From assembly GCA_000648925.1 (NCBI GenBank), contig JFHF01000018.1, forward strand, positions 1 through 64,000: DNA of 64,000 bases, read 5' to 3'. This DNA is from Caballeronia jiangsuensis. GTDB lineage: Bacteria > Pseudomonadota > Gammaproteobacteria > Burkholderiales > Burkholderiaceae. Below the pieces are notes generated by a model. It ran no database searches and was not told where the DNA came from. It saw only the letters and a list, made by a program, of their open reading frames with translations. A program made the position numbers and the translations under genes. Shown in pieces: positions 54,668 to 63,953 of the stretch. The stretch's first letter is position 1. Every line of letters starts with the position of its first letter.

Positions 54668-54918
54668 GACTGACTCCGGTTGGTGATAGAGGGTTTTCCC
54701 TTAGAGAGAATTATAGGGTTACCCCTAAGTAATTTCTAGTGCAATGCAACATTTCTTGGAAGAAAACTGGTAGTTTTTCTACCAGATAGCCGATTTGGGC
54801 CATTCTAAAAAGGGGGACGGGCCGGAAAAGGCCGTGTGGCGGACATCGGATGACGAGGCAAACGAGGCCGCGACACGCTGCCGCAGAGCGGGGTGTCGCG
54901 GGAATGTGACAACGGGGA
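54668..54918. promoter_or_regulatory. AT-rich upstream region with a hairpin
   Basis: This 0.25 kb stretch is strikingly AT-richer than the window. CTGGTAG (54767-54773) and CTACCAG (54779-54785) are perfect 7-bp inverted arms around TTTTT. Upstream repeats of AGGGTT/ACCCCT type occur near 54714-54726. It may contain the promoter of the 50-residue protein. Confidence 0.35.
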
Positions 54919-56013
54919 TCAGCGTGCGGAGGAAATGACGTGGTGATGCGCGTGCCGAACGTGCTTTTTCGGCGCGGAATCAGGCTGCGCGGCGCTGACG
55001 GCCTGCATCGGCGAGGCGTCTTCGGAATCGCGCGCGATTGCGGGCGCGCGTTGCATGCCGACGGTCGCGGAATCGGTGTCGAACAGCGAAGCGAGCGTTG
55101 CTTGCTGGCTGAGCATCAACTGCTCCGTGCGGTCCTGCTGCAGCTTGCCGTCGCGGCTCATGCGCAGCAGCACGGCCGTCTGCGCGATGCCGGTCGCCAC
55201 CGTGACGAGCATCACGCAGACGATGATCGTCAGCATCGTCTTCATGCGGCGCGAGTGGGCCGCGGCGGACGTGCGCTGCTCGGCGATCACCGCGTAGAGC
55301 GCGTCGATGGTGTCCGCGAACGCCGTCGCGCGGGCGCGATCGAGCTCGGGCACGATGACGTCGCGGGCGCTGGCCTTCGCGAGCGGCTCGGTGGCGTTGC
55401 GATCTCCGCGATCACGTCGATCGCTCGCGATCAGCGCCGACGCGAGCGCGGCCGGCGACGGCGCTGCGCTCTCAGGCGCGACGCAAGTACTGATGCTCGC
55501 CGATCGTGTCGCGGCAGCGGCGATCGCGCCGGTCTTCCCGGCGGATCGGCTCTCGTCCGGCGGCGGCGCGCCGACATCGGGCAAATCGTCCTGAAACAGG
55601 CCCGGCGCGAGCGCCGTCACGCTGGCGCGCGCCGCGCGTTTCGCGACGGTGGAATCGGCCGAATTGCCGCCCGGCGACGCCGTTCCCCCGTTCGATTGCA
55701 CCGCCGCGAGAAACACGTCCGGCAACTCGAAACCTTCGAAGGTGCCCTGGCGGATATCGGTGTTCATCGCCTGAAGATGCGCACGTTCGGCGTCTTCGGC
55801 GAATAGATCGAGCGTTTCGCCGCCGCGCGCGCCTTCGCTCAACTGCGCGAGACGCTGCGCCGAGCGCGCGGCGCGGGCAAGCTTCTTTTCGGTATCGACA
55901 CTGACCTGCGTGACCTGCAATTCATGCGTTTGCGCTGCGCGCCGGCGACGGGACGGTGCGGCCGAGTCGCCCCGGCGCGCGTCGGGATCTCTCTTTACTG
56001 CGGAATCTGGCAT
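54919..56013 (-). CDS. Membrane-anchored protein of unknown function
   Basis: I do not recognise this 364-residue protein. The N-terminal two-thirds (1-240) is disordered and Ala/Asp/Arg-rich, with a helical piece near 30-90 (LQVTQVSVDTEKKLARAARS). One membrane segment (about 257-280, MLTIIVCVMLVTVATGIAQTAV) follows. A C-terminal region of 70-80 residues has short helix-forming and Ser/Ala-rich stretches and a His-rich end. No signal peptide is seen, so the N-terminus is probably cytoplasmic and the tail periplasmic. The ATG at 56011-56013 lacks a clear Shine-Dalgarno. It could be a regulatory or scaffold protein; I assign no function. Confidence 0.55.
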   Translation of the reverse strand: MPDSAVKRDPDARRGDSAAPSRRRRAAQTHELQVTQVSVDTEKKLARAARSAQRLAQLSEGARGGETLDLFAEDAERAHLQAMNTDIRQGTFEGFELPDVFLAAVQSNGGTASPGGNSADSTVAKRAARASVTALAPGLFQDDLPDVGAPPPDESRSAGKTGAIAAAATRSASISTCVAPESAAPSPAALASALIASDRRDRGDRNATEPLAKASARDVIVPELDRARATAFADTIDALYAVIAEQRTSAAAHSRRMKTMLTIIVCVMLVTVATGIAQTAVLLRMSRDGKLQQDRTEQLMLSQQATLASLFDTDSATVGMQRAPAIARDSEDASPMQAVSAAQPDSAPKKHVRHAHHHVISSAR

Positions 56014-56133
56014 AGGTTCGAAAGGGGCGGCCTCTATGGCCGGCGCACAAGGCACACCGGCGCTTCGGCGATTATTTCGAGAGGCCGCATTGTCGCATGG
56101 CCGCGTGCGCAAACCAGCATCCTGACGGCGATT

Positions 56134-56817
56134 TCAGGTCGCATCGTCCTCGCGAAACTCGCGCACCACGTCGAGGTGCCGCAAACGTTCGCAGATCGCC
56201 TGATATTCCATCGCCGATGCGCGTGACAATTCCACGCGCACCTCGTCCAGATCGGGCGAATCGTCGCTTTGCTGGACGACGAACTGCTTCACGCGCACGC
56301 TGCCGGGGCCGAGCGCCTCGTGCAGCGCATGAAACGAGAGCGAGCCGCGATCGACGAGCATCGTCAGTTGCCGGCGCTGCTTCACGCTGATGAAGCGGCG
56401 TTCGAGCGGCTTGATGCCCGCGAGGATGATCAGGATGATCGCCGTCGCCGCGATCGACGCCGTGTAAAGGCCGCCGCCGACCGCCAGCCCGATCGCCGCG
56501 ACCGACCAGAGGCTCGCGGCGGTCGTCAGCCCGCGCACGATTTCCCCGCGCAGCAGGATCGAGCCCGCGCCGAGAAAGCCGATGCCCGACACGACCTGCG
56601 CCGCGACCCGCGACGGATCCAGCACGACGTGGTCGTACTTCAGCGCATCCGCGAAGCCGTACGCCGACACGATCATGATGAGCGCCGAACCGACGCACAC
56701 GAGCATGTGCGTCCGCAGCCCGGCCGCCCATGAGAGACGCTCGCGCTCGAAGCCGATCACGCTGCCGAGCGCGGCGGCCATCACGAGTCGCGACACCAGT
56801 TCCATATTTCCCAACAT
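56134..56817 (-). CDS. MgtC/SapB-family membrane protein
   Basis: This 227-residue protein has four or five hydrophobic segments in the first 150 residues and a soluble C-terminal domain (about 150-227, ACT-like). Family motifs are GFERERLSW (22-30), GLRTH (33-37) and VSGIGFLGAGSILL. MgtC proteins influence membrane potential, magnesium-limited growth and phosphate balance, and are not Mg2+ transporters themselves. ATG 56815-56817 has a strong AGGAGGACTACAAC. No magnesium-responsive leader was sought beyond inspection. It faces the AGE-family gene on the other strand. Confidence 0.9.
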   Translation of the reverse strand: MLGNMELVSRLVMAAALGSVIGFERERLSWAAGLRTHMLVCVGSALIMIVSAYGFADALKYDHVVLDPSRVAAQVVSGIGFLGAGSILLRGEIVRGLTTAASLWSVAAIGLAVGGGLYTASIAATAIILIILAGIKPLERRFISVKQRRQLTMLVDRGSLSFHALHEALGPGSVRVKQFVVQQSDDSPDLDEVRVELSRASAMEYQAICERLRHLDVVREFREDDAT

Positions 56818-56941
56818 GTTGTAGTCCTCCTCGCGGTGAGAAGCCCAAAGACGCGTCGCGCTTCGGGCCGCGTTTGCTATTCTTTCCAGTTGCGTGTGCC
56901 GCGCACGGCTGCGCGCCCCTCGAAACAATAAGAGTGTTCTC

Positions 56942-58054
56942 ATGCAGGATCAGCAATCGAACGCTTCGTCGTTCATGCAATCGGCGAACCCGGACTCCGC
57001 CGCGCAGTTGCGTGCGCATTACGCGAACACCGTGCTGCCCATATGGCGCGGGCCCGGTTTCAACGCGACGCTCGGCCTCGCGTATGAAGCCGTCGCGCCG
57101 GGCGATCATGCGCCGCTGCCGCCGAAGCGTTATCGCGCGATGGCCTGCGCGCGCCAGCTATTCGTGTTCTCGGAAGCCGGCGATCTCGCGCACGCCGCGA
57201 CGCTCTTCGAGTCGCTACGGCACTATTTTCAGGACAAGCAAAACGGCGGATGGTTCTACAGTGTGGATGCAAGCGGCGCGCCGCTCGAACGTCAAAAGGA
57301 TCTCTACACGCATGCGTTCGTCGTTTTCGCGTGCGCGCATTACGCGAAGAAGAGCGGTTCCGCCGACGCCTTCGCGCTCCTCGATGAAACATCGCGGCTC
57401 GTCGAGGTGCGCTTTTCAAGCGGCGGCGATCTGCTGAACGCGGTGCTTGCCGAAGATTTCGGCGCGACGATCGAAACGCCGTTGCAGAATCCGCTCATGC
57501 ATCTCGCCGAAGCGTGGCTCGCCGCACGCGACGCAACCGGCGACGCCGCCTACGACCGGCGTCTCGCGCAGCTCGCGCAATCCGTCGCGGACGCGTTCGT
57601 ACACGCGCCGAGCGGTTCCATCGCCGAATTGCCGATGGGCACGGCGGGCAACCGGCTGGAGCCGGGTCATCAGTTCGAGTGGTACTTTCTGGCGCTCGGC
57701 AGCGGACATCCCGCGTTCGAGGCGGCAGGGCTCAACGAAGGACTCGCGCGCGCGTTCGATTTCGCCCGGCAGCACGGCGTGGATAAGGAAACAGGCGGCG
57801 TGGTTGCCGCCATCGACGAAGCCGGCCATGTGATCGACGGCACGCAGCGTATCTGGGCGCAGACCGAGTATTTGCGCGCGCTGGCCACGCGCGGCGATGC
57901 CGTCGGCGCGCAGATCGAGCGTTTTCGCGCGCGCTTTCTGCATGGAACCGGCTGGGTCGAATGCCGCTCGGCGCAGGGCGAGATCAGCCGCGCCGAAATG
58001 CCGTCGACGACGCCGTATCACCTCGCGACGTCGTACGCGGCGCTGCCGCTCTGA
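56942..58054 (+). CDS. AGE-family sugar isomerase/epimerase
   Basis: This 370-residue protein has the (alpha/alpha)6-barrel pattern of the N-acylglucosamine 2-epimerase / D-mannose isomerase family. It has LARQLFVFSEAGDLAHAAT near residue 70, NGGWFYSVDASGAPLERQKD (about 100-120), LTHAFVVFACAHYAKKSG, the motif GHQFEWYFLALGSG and the final YHLATSYAALPL. The reaction is most likely an aldose-ketose isomerisation such as mannose-fructose or a related epimerisation; the substrate is unknown. The ATG at 56942-56944 is used; no strong ribosome site is visible. Neighbours do not form an operon. The nearby L-fucose operon suggests sugar use in this part of the genome. Confidence 0.82.
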   Translation: MQDQQSNASSFMQSANPDSAAQLRAHYANTVLPIWRGPGFNATLGLAYEAVAPGDHAPLPPKRYRAMACARQLFVFSEAGDLAHAATLFESLRHYFQDKQNGGWFYSVDASGAPLERQKDLYTHAFVVFACAHYAKKSGSADAFALLDETSRLVEVRFSSGGDLLNAVLAEDFGATIETPLQNPLMHLAEAWLAARDATGDAAYDRRLAQLAQSVADAFVHAPSGSIAELPMGTAGNRLEPGHQFEWYFLALGSGHPAFEAAGLNEGLARAFDFARQHGVDKETGGVVAAIDEAGHVIDGTQRIWAQTEYLRALATRGDAVGAQIERFRARFLHGTGWVECRSAQGEISRAEMPSTTPYHLATSYAALPL

Positions 58055-58060
58055 GCCGGC

Positions 58061-59602
58061 TCAGGCGAGCTGGAACACCGAGACAGCCGCCTTCAGCTGC
58101 CGCGTCTGCTCGTGCAGCGACGACGCGGCCGCAGCAGCCTGTTCGACGAGCGCCGCGTTCTGCTGGGTCATCTCGTCCATCTGCGTGACGGCCTGATTGA
58201 CCTGCTCGATGCCCACGCTCTGCTCCAGCGACGACGCGCTGATCTCCGCCATCATCTGCGTGACGCGCGAAATCGACGCCGATACTTCACGCATCGCCGC
58301 ACCCGCGCGCTCGACCAGCACCGAGCCGTCGCTCACCTGCGCGACCGATTCGCCGATCAGTTCCTTGATTTCCTTCGCCGATTGCGCCGAGCGCTGCGCG
58401 AGGCCGCGCACTTCGCCCGCCACGACCGCGAAGCCGCGCCCCTGCTCGCCCGCGCGCGCCGCCTCGACGGCCGCGTTCAATGCGAGGATGTTGGTCTGGA
58501 ACGCGATGCCGTCGATGACCGAGATGATCTCCGCGATCTTGTCCGAACTCGACGCGATGCCGCGCATCTTCTCGACGACATCGTCCACCACGCTCGAACC
58601 GCGTGAGGTCGCATTCAGCGCTTCGCCCGCGAGCGTGTTCGCCTCGCGCGCGTGCTCCGCGTTCTGACGCACCGTCGCGGTCAGTTCTTCCATGCTCGAT
58701 GCGGTTTCTTCGAGCGAAGCCGCCTGATTCTCCGTGCGCGCGGACAGATCGGCGTTGCCGCTCGCGATCTCATCGGCGCCGAAGTTGATGGAATCGGACG
58801 TCTCGCGCACGGTCTTCACGGTGCTCGCGACGCTTGCCTGCATGGTCGCAAGTCCCGCGAACAGGCGGCCGATCTCGTTCGTGCCGCGATCTTCGATGCG
58901 CTCGTCCAGACGCCCGTTCGAAATCCGCTCGAAATGGCGGCCCGCTTCCTCCAGCGGCTGAATCACGCCACGGCGCAGCGCGACGTGCACAAGCGCGATC
59001 CCCGCGACGAGCGCCGCCAGAATCACGATGCCCACCGCACGGAACCACGCGTAACGCGTGTCGATCGACGAGAGATAGCCGCGTCCCGCTTCATCGCCGA
59101 AATTGACGAAGTTCTGCTGTTCCGCGAGATAGCGGTCCTGAAAACCCTGCGTCGGCTGATCGAGGAACGCCTGGATATTGCCGGCGTCGAGATACTGGAC
59201 GAGCTCGCTCAGCGCCTTCGAATATTCGGCGTATTTCGCCTGCAGCGCGGTCGTGCGCGCGGTGTTTTCCTCGCCGGTCTTCGGCGCGTTCAGGAACGCG
59301 GTGAACGATTTGTCGGCCGACGCGATCTGCTCGCGCGCGTGCTGGACGATTTCCGTCGGCTCGGTGCCGCCGCGCACCATGCGCGTGCCCGCACGCGAAA
59401 GATTGATGCGCGCATCCATCAGATGCTGCGTGGTCTTGTTGACCGCGTTGACCTGCTTCAAGGCGATATCGGACAGGCTGCCGACATCGTCATGCGTACG
59501 CGAGAGCGACCAGAAGCCAAGCCCTTCGGTCACCAGCTGAAAGAGACAGAACACCACCAGTACTGCGAGCAAACCCGATGAAACCTTGATCTTTCCGAAC
59601 AT
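58061..59602 (-). CDS. Methyl-accepting chemotaxis protein
   Basis: This 513-residue chemoreceptor has an N-terminal membrane segment (about 8-28), a periplasmic four-helix-type ligand domain (about 30-185), a second membrane segment (about 187-210, [20 protein letters not shown]) and a HAMP domain (about 212-265). The signalling domain has the tip motif [20 protein letters not shown]. The C-terminus ends SVFQLA and lacks the NWETF-type pentapeptide for CheR tethering. The ligand is unknown. The ATG at 59600-59602 is the first before the membrane segment. It is convergent with the AGE gene (6 nt between stops) and stands alone. Confidence 0.93.
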   Translation of the reverse strand: MFGKIKVSSGLLAVLVVFCLFQLVTEGLGFWSLSRTHDDVGSLSDIALKQVNAVNKTTQHLMDARINLSRAGTRMVRGGTEPTEIVQHAREQIASADKSFTAFLNAPKTGEENTARTTALQAKYAEYSKALSELVQYLDAGNIQAFLDQPTQGFQDRYLAEQQNFVNFGDEAGRGYLSSIDTRYAWFRAVGIVILAALVAGIALVHVALRRGVIQPLEEAGRHFERISNGRLDERIEDRGTNEIGRLFAGLATMQASVASTVKTVRETSDSINFGADEIASGNADLSARTENQAASLEETASSMEELTATVRQNAEHAREANTLAGEALNATSRGSSVVDDVVEKMRGIASSSDKIAEIISVIDGIAFQTNILALNAAVEAARAGEQGRGFAVVAGEVRGLAQRSAQSAKEIKELIGESVAQVSDGSVLVERAGAAMREVSASISRVTQMMAEISASSLEQSVGIEQVNQAVTQMDEMTQQNAALVEQAAAAASSLHEQTRQLKAAVSVFQLA

Positions 59603-59874
59603 CACTTGCACCCACGCTTTCCGAAATGAGGCCCGCCAGTGCGGGGACAGTGCGGGTTTACGGCAGTCGCGCCGAAAAGCTTGAATCGTTTGCCCGAAGG
59701 CGGGTCTATGCGGATGCATGCAATGCGAAGCCCTTCGCGCGACTTCATCGGCGCGGCGCGCATGTCAGCCGAAACGCACCATTGCACAATTTTTGCCTGA
59801 CTTCCTTGCAGTGCGCGCGAACGCTTCCTATTGTCTTTGCAGGACGGCACCGAACCCACCCAAGGAGTGTCCGA

Positions 59875-60315
59875 ATGGCCGAAATCGTCGATATCGCGCG
59901 CGGTGCGCTGAATGCGCAACCGTTCAGCGCCTTGCTCGGAACCAAGCTGATGCAGGTCGATTCAGCGAGTCTCACGCTGTGCCTGACCATCAGGGATGAG
60001 CTAAGGCAACAACACGGCTTCGTACACGGCGGGGTGGTGAGTTATCTCGTGGACAACGCGCTGACCTTCGCGGGCGCGCTGCGGCTCGGTCCGAAGGTCG
60101 TCACGGGCGAGTACAAGATCAACTATCTGCGCCCGGCCGTGTCGGGCACGCTGATGGCCCGCGCCCGCGTCGTCCATGCGGGCATGACGCAGGCGACCTG
60201 CCAGTGCGACGTCTTCGTCACCGACGGCGGCGCCGAGCGGCTCGTCGCGGTCGCGCAGGGCACGATCACGCGCATCAGCGAAGGCGTCTCCGCCGAACCG
60301 GTATTTCACGCCTGA
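59875..60315 (+). CDS. PaaI-like hotdog thioesterase
   Basis: This 146-residue thioesterase has the PaaI signature HGGVVSYLVDNALTFAGAL (51-69), with D60 as the likely catalytic acid. A YKINYLRPAVSGTLMARARV segment covers the substrate sheet. Such enzymes hydrolyse aryl- or acyl-CoA thioesters. The substrate here is not known. AAGGAG lies about 7 nt before the ATG at 59875-59877, which is preferred over the longer frame. It ends at a strong bidirectional terminator shared with the fucose operon. Confidence 0.9.
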   Translation: MAEIVDIARGALNAQPFSALLGTKLMQVDSASLTLCLTIRDELRQQHGFVHGGVVSYLVDNALTFAGALRLGPKVVTGEYKINYLRPAVSGTLMARARVVHAGMTQATCQCDVFVTDGGAERLVAVAQGTITRISEGVSAEPVFHA

Positions 60316-60340
60316 TTCTTCAAACTCCGTCCTCCAAAGC

Positions 60341-60368
60341 AAAAAACCTCGCCGCGGCGAGGTTTTTT
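60341..60368. terminator. Bidirectional rho-independent terminator
   Basis: AAAAAACCTCGCCG (60341-60354) and CGGCGAGGTTTTTT (60355-60368) form a perfect palindrome with A and T runs on both flanks. It serves the plus-strand thioesterase and the minus-strand four-gene operon. Confidence 0.92.
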
Positions 60369-60388
60369 GTTGGCTGCGCGCGTGCGCG

Positions 60389-61237
60389 TTACTGCGCCGC
60401 GACCGTCTTCTGCGTCTGCTCGCCGAGACCCTGAATGCCGAGGCGCACCGTCTGGCCGGCCTTCAGATACACCGCGTTCGGCTTCACGCCCATGCCGACG
60501 CCCGGCGGCGTGCCCGTCGAGATGACATCGCCCGGCTGCAGGCTCATCACCTTCGAAAGATACGCGACCAGTTGCGCGACCGTGAAGACCATCGTCTTCG
60601 TGTTGCCGTTCTGATAGCGCTTGCCGTCGACTTCGAGCCACAGATCGAGCTTCTGCGGATCGGCGACTTCGTCCTTCGTGACGAGCCACGGACCGATCGG
60701 GCCGAAGGTGTCGAAGCCCTTGCCCTTGTCCCATTGCGTGCCGTGCTCGAGCTGCCATTCGCGCTCGGAGACGTCGTTGATCACGCAGTAGCCCGCGACG
60801 TAATCGAGCGCGTTCGCTTCGTCGACGTACTTCGCTTCCTTGCCGATCACGACGCCCAGTTCGACTTCCCAGTCGGTTTTGACCGAGTTGCGCGGAATTT
60901 CGACGTCGTCGTCCGGGCCGTTGATCGCGCTCGTCCACTTGTTGAAGATGACCGGCTCGGTCGGCACCGGCAGATTCGATTCGGCGGCGTGATCCGCATA
61001 ATTCAGCCCGATGCACACGAACTTGCCGACACGCCCCACGCACGGCCCGATGCGCGGCTTGCCATCGACCACGGGCAGCGACGCGATATCGGTTGCGCGC
61101 AGTTTCGCCAGGCCCGCTTCGGTCAGCGTCGCGCCGGCGATGTCATCGACGACCTTCGACAGGTCGCGAATCTGGCCCTCGGCGTCCAGCAGACCCGGTT
61201 TTTCCTGACCCTTGGGGCCGTAACGAAGCAGTTTCAT
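60389..61237 (-). CDS. Fumarylacetoacetate hydrolase-family 2-keto-acid hydrolase
   Basis: This 282-residue protein has the FAH fold: CIGLNYADHAAESNLPVPTEPVIFNKWTSAING, KTDWEVELGVVIGKEAKYV, GYCVINDVSEREWQ and the Gly-rich VISTGTPPGVGMG end. Metal-binding acidic residues lie in the ExE (WEVELG) segment. Members in sugar operons split 2,4-diketo-3-deoxy sugar acids (for L-fucose, to pyruvate and lactate). The ATG at 61235-61237 begins the conserved MKLLRYGPKGQEKPGLLD. It is the last gene of the AKR - lactonase - SDR - FAH unit. Confidence 0.92.
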   Translation of the reverse strand: MKLLRYGPKGQEKPGLLDAEGQIRDLSKVVDDIAGATLTEAGLAKLRATDIASLPVVDGKPRIGPCVGRVGKFVCIGLNYADHAAESNLPVPTEPVIFNKWTSAINGPDDDVEIPRNSVKTDWEVELGVVIGKEAKYVDEANALDYVAGYCVINDVSEREWQLEHGTQWDKGKGFDTFGPIGPWLVTKDEVADPQKLDLWLEVDGKRYQNGNTKTMVFTVAQLVAYLSKVMSLQPGDVISTGTPPGVGMGVKPNAVYLKAGQTVRLGIQGLGEQTQKTVAAQ

Positions 61238-61277
61238 CTGGTTTGATCCTCCTGGTTCGGAAAAAGAATGAGGGCGG

Positions 61278-62021
61278 TCAGTTCGACCAGCCGCCATCGA
61301 TGACATGAATCTGGCCCGTCGTGAACGACGATTCGTCCGATCCGAGATAGAGCGCCAGCGCCGCGATCTCTTCCGCGCGGCCGACGCGCCCCATCGGCTG
61401 GCGCGCGACGAACGCCGCCTGAATCTGCTCGACGCTCGCGCCCTGCGCCTGCGCCTGCTCCGCGATGCGGTCCTTCAGCGACGGCGACTCCACCGTGCCG
61501 GGACAGATCGCGTTGCAGCGGATGCCGCGCGTGACGAAATCGGCGGCGACGGACTTCGTCAGCCCGATCACGGCCGCCTTCGACGCGCCGTACACGAAGC
61601 GGTTCGGCACGCCCTTCACGCTCGACGCCGCCGACGACATGTTGATGATCGAGCCGCCGCCCTTTTCCAGCATCTTCGGCAGGAACGCGCGAATCGTACG
61701 ATACATCGCACGGGCGTTCAGGTCGAAGGCGAAATCCCAGTCTTCCTCGCTGGCTTCGAGAATCGAGCCGGCGTGCACGTAGCCCGCGCAATTGAACAGC
61801 ACGTCGATCGCGCCGATTTCGTCGGCCAGCGCGTTGATCGCCTGCGGATCGCGCACGTCGAGCCGGTGTACGTCGAAAGACTTCCCTTCGAGCGATTCCG
61901 TGCGGATATCCGTCGCGATCACGCGCGCGCCCTCCGCCGCGAAAAGCTCGGCCGTCGCGAGCCCGATGCCTTGCCCCGCCGCCGTGATCAGCGCCGTCTT
62001 GCCTGCCAGTCTTTGTACCAT
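61278..62021 (-). CDS. Short-chain dehydrogenase, likely 2-keto-3-deoxy-L-fuconate dehydrogenase
   Basis: This 247-residue SDR has the cofactor loop TAAGQGIG (13-20), NCAG (77-80), and catalytic S130, Y144 and K148 (SS...YGASK). D38 after strand 2 favours NAD+. By its place between a fuconolactonase-like and a FAH-like gene it probably oxidises 2-keto-3-deoxy-L-fuconate to the 2,4-diketo acid. ATG 62019-62021 is used. It follows the amidohydrolase after 52 nt and precedes the FAH gene by 40 nt. Confidence 0.88.
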   Translation of the reverse strand: MVQRLAGKTALITAAGQGIGLATAELFAAEGARVIATDIRTESLEGKSFDVHRLDVRDPQAINALADEIGAIDVLFNCAGYVHAGSILEASEEDWDFAFDLNARAMYRTIRAFLPKMLEKGGGSIINMSSAASSVKGVPNRFVYGASKAAVIGLTKSVAADFVTRGIRCNAICPGTVESPSLKDRIAEQAQAQGASVEQIQAAFVARQPMGRVGRAEEIAALALYLGSDESSFTTGQIHVIDGGWSN

Positions 62022-62073
62022 CTACTGCTCCAGTCGAAAGTGTTTTTGAGACATGCCGGGTATATCAGCCGTT

Positions 62074-62910
62074 TCAGAGACGGTAGAACGCGCGGGCGTT
62101 CGCGCCGAAAATCGCGGCCTGATCGGCTTTTTCGAGATGCGACGTGAGGTTTTGGGCCGTGCTGTGCCATGCAGTGTAACTGCCGTTCATATTGAGCACG
62201 GGCCAGTCGCTGCCCCACATCAGACGCTCGGCCCCGAAATGTTCGAGAAGATGCGCGACGTACGGTTTCAAGGTTTCGTCGGTCCAGTTCTTCCCGGATT
62301 CGGTCGCGAGGCCGGAGAGCTTGCAATGAAGTCTTTGCGGCAAGGCGGCGAGTTGCGCGATGCCATCGGCCCAGGGTTGCCAGCCTGATGCGAGACCATC
62401 GCGGATCGGAGGCTTCGCGCCATGATCGACCACGACGCGCAAATTCGGATATCGCTCCACGAATTCGATCAACGAGGGCACATGCCGCGCGAAGATCAAC
62501 GCATCGAACGCGAGATCGAGATCGATGAGGCGCTCGATCGCGTCCTCGCGCGGCGCGTGTGCGATCCACGTATCGTCGGGCAAGTCTTGCAGCATCGGGC
62601 GCACGGCCTTGAACTTCGGCTCGCGTGCGAATTCGTCGATGAACTTCGGTGCATCGGCAGAGTCGAGCGGAACCCAGCCGACGACACCCGCGATCGATTC
62701 GTCATTGCGCGCGAGGTCGAGCAGATAGCGCGTTTCGTCGAGCGTCGGCGCAGCCTGAACGACGACGGTTCGTTGAACACCGACCGCCTCGCGAAGCGGC
62801 GCGAGATCGTCGGGGCCGAAGACGCGAAAGAGCGGCTTCATGTCCGGCGTGAGCCATCCATAATCGCCGCGCGACGGATCCCAGTAGTGCTGATGCGAGT
62901 CGATATTCAT
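62074..62910 (-). CDS. Amidohydrolase-family lactonase, likely L-fuconolactonase
   Basis: This 278-residue metal-dependent hydrolase of the amidohydrolase-2 family opens with MNIDSHQHYWDPSRGDYGW (H6 and H8 metal ligands). It continues with VVVQAAPTLDETRYLLDLA, VGWVPLDS and RLMWGSDWPVLNM near the C-terminus (catalytic Asp). Such proteins are L-fucono- or rhamnono-lactonases. It starts ATG 62908-62910, overlapping the aldose dehydrogenase stop by ATGA, so the two are translated together. Confidence 0.9.
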   Translation of the reverse strand: MNIDSHQHYWDPSRGDYGWLTPDMKPLFRVFGPDDLAPLREAVGVQRTVVVQAAPTLDETRYLLDLARNDESIAGVVGWVPLDSADAPKFIDEFAREPKFKAVRPMLQDLPDDTWIAHAPREDAIERLIDLDLAFDALIFARHVPSLIEFVERYPNLRVVVDHGAKPPIRDGLASGWQPWADGIAQLAALPQRLHCKLSGLATESGKNWTDETLKPYVAHLLEHFGAERLMWGSDWPVLNMNGSYTAWHSTAQNLTSHLEKADQAAIFGANARAFYRL

Positions 62911-63953
62911 CGCGGCACCGGCGCGTTCGCGTGAAGCAGACCTTCCGCGCGCAACGCATCCCATAGCGCAGGCGGAACCGGCGTCGCGAACGATACCGCG
63001 TTTTCGCGCACTTCATCCGGCGTGCGCGCACCCATCAGCACCGTGGCCACGACTTTATGCGCATAAGGAAACTGGATGGCCGCGGTCGCCAGCGCGACGC
63101 CATGCGCACGGCATACGCGCTCCAGCTTGCCGACGCGCTCGACGATATCCTTCGGCGCATCGCCGTAATTGAACTTGAGATCGCCGTGCGCGTTGGCATC
63201 GAGGCCGCGCGCGAGAATGCCCGAATTGAACGCGCCGCCGAGCAGGATGCTCACGCCGCGCTTTTCGCATTCGGGCAGAAGATCGTCGAGCGTGTTTTGT
63301 TCGAGCAGCGTGTAGCGGCCCGCGAGCAATGCGCAGTCGATGTCGAATTCGGCCATCGCTTCCATCACGGCCGCGCCTTCGTTCACGCCGAGGCCGACCG
63401 CTTTCACGCCGCGGGACTTCTTCAACTCTTCGAGCGCGCGAAAACCGCCTTCGACGGTGAGTTGCTTCCAGTAATGCGCGTTCTTCTCGCCATGCGTGAC
63501 GCGGCCGATGTCGTGAATCAGCACGATATCGATATCGATCATGCCGAGCCGCATCTGGCTGTCTTCGAACGAGCGGATGACGCCGTCGTAGGTGTAGTCG
63601 TAGATCGCCTGGAACGGCAGCGGCGCGGCCCAGCCTTCGCTGCCGTCGTCGGGCGTCGTGCGCGGGACGAAGCGCCGGCCGACTTTCGTCGAGATGACGA
63701 AATCGCCGCGCGGATAGCGCCGCAAGGCATCGCCCAGACGATGCTCCGCCTTCGTGTGACCATAGTGCGGCGCGGTGTCGAAGCAGCGGATGCCGGCTTG
63801 CCACGCGGCATCGACAGTTGCGCGCGCCTCGTCTTCCGTCAGTTCGTGATACAGCCCGCCGAGCGGCGCGGTGCCGAGCGACAGCGCCGTGACTTCCAGC
63901 GCCGTGCGGCCGATCTTGCGCCGGCGCGAAACTGCCTGCGTGTCTCCAGTCAT
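62907..63953 (-). CDS. Aldo-keto reductase, likely L-fucose (aldose) dehydrogenase
   Basis: This 348-residue aldo-keto reductase has the catalytic tetrad D59, Y64, K90 and H147 (FDTAPHYG, STKVGRR, IVLIHDIG). TDE/EGxxxALEELKKS and a late GARTPDEVRENA segment mark the AKR5/15 sugar-dehydrogenase type. It is expected to oxidise L-fucose (or D-threo-aldose) to the lactone with NAD(P)+. ATG 63951-63953 has GAGGG about 8 nt upstream. It is the first gene seen of the four-gene operon; genes upstream may lie beyond the window. Confidence 0.9.
   Translation of the reverse strand: MTGDTQAVSRRRKIGRTALEVTALSLGTAPLGGLYHELTEDEARATVDAAWQAGIRCFDTAPHYGHTKAEHRLGDALRRYPRGDFVISTKVGRRFVPRTTPDDGSEGWAAPLPFQAIYDYTYDGVIRSFEDSQMRLGMIDIDIVLIHDIGRVTHGEKNAHYWKQLTVEGGFRALEELKKSRGVKAVGLGVNEGAAVMEAMAEFDIDCALLAGRYTLLEQNTLDDLLPECEKRGVSILLGGAFNSGILARGLDANAHGDLKFNYGDAPKDIVERVGKLERVCRAHGVALATAAIQFPYAHKVVATVLMGARTPDEVRENAVSFATPVPPALWDALRAEGLLHANAPVPR

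Noticed and set aside
54461..54673. Plus-strand 70-residue frame over the small gene at 54515
   Set aside because: It has no ribosome site; the minus-strand frame has one and a better amino-acid profile.
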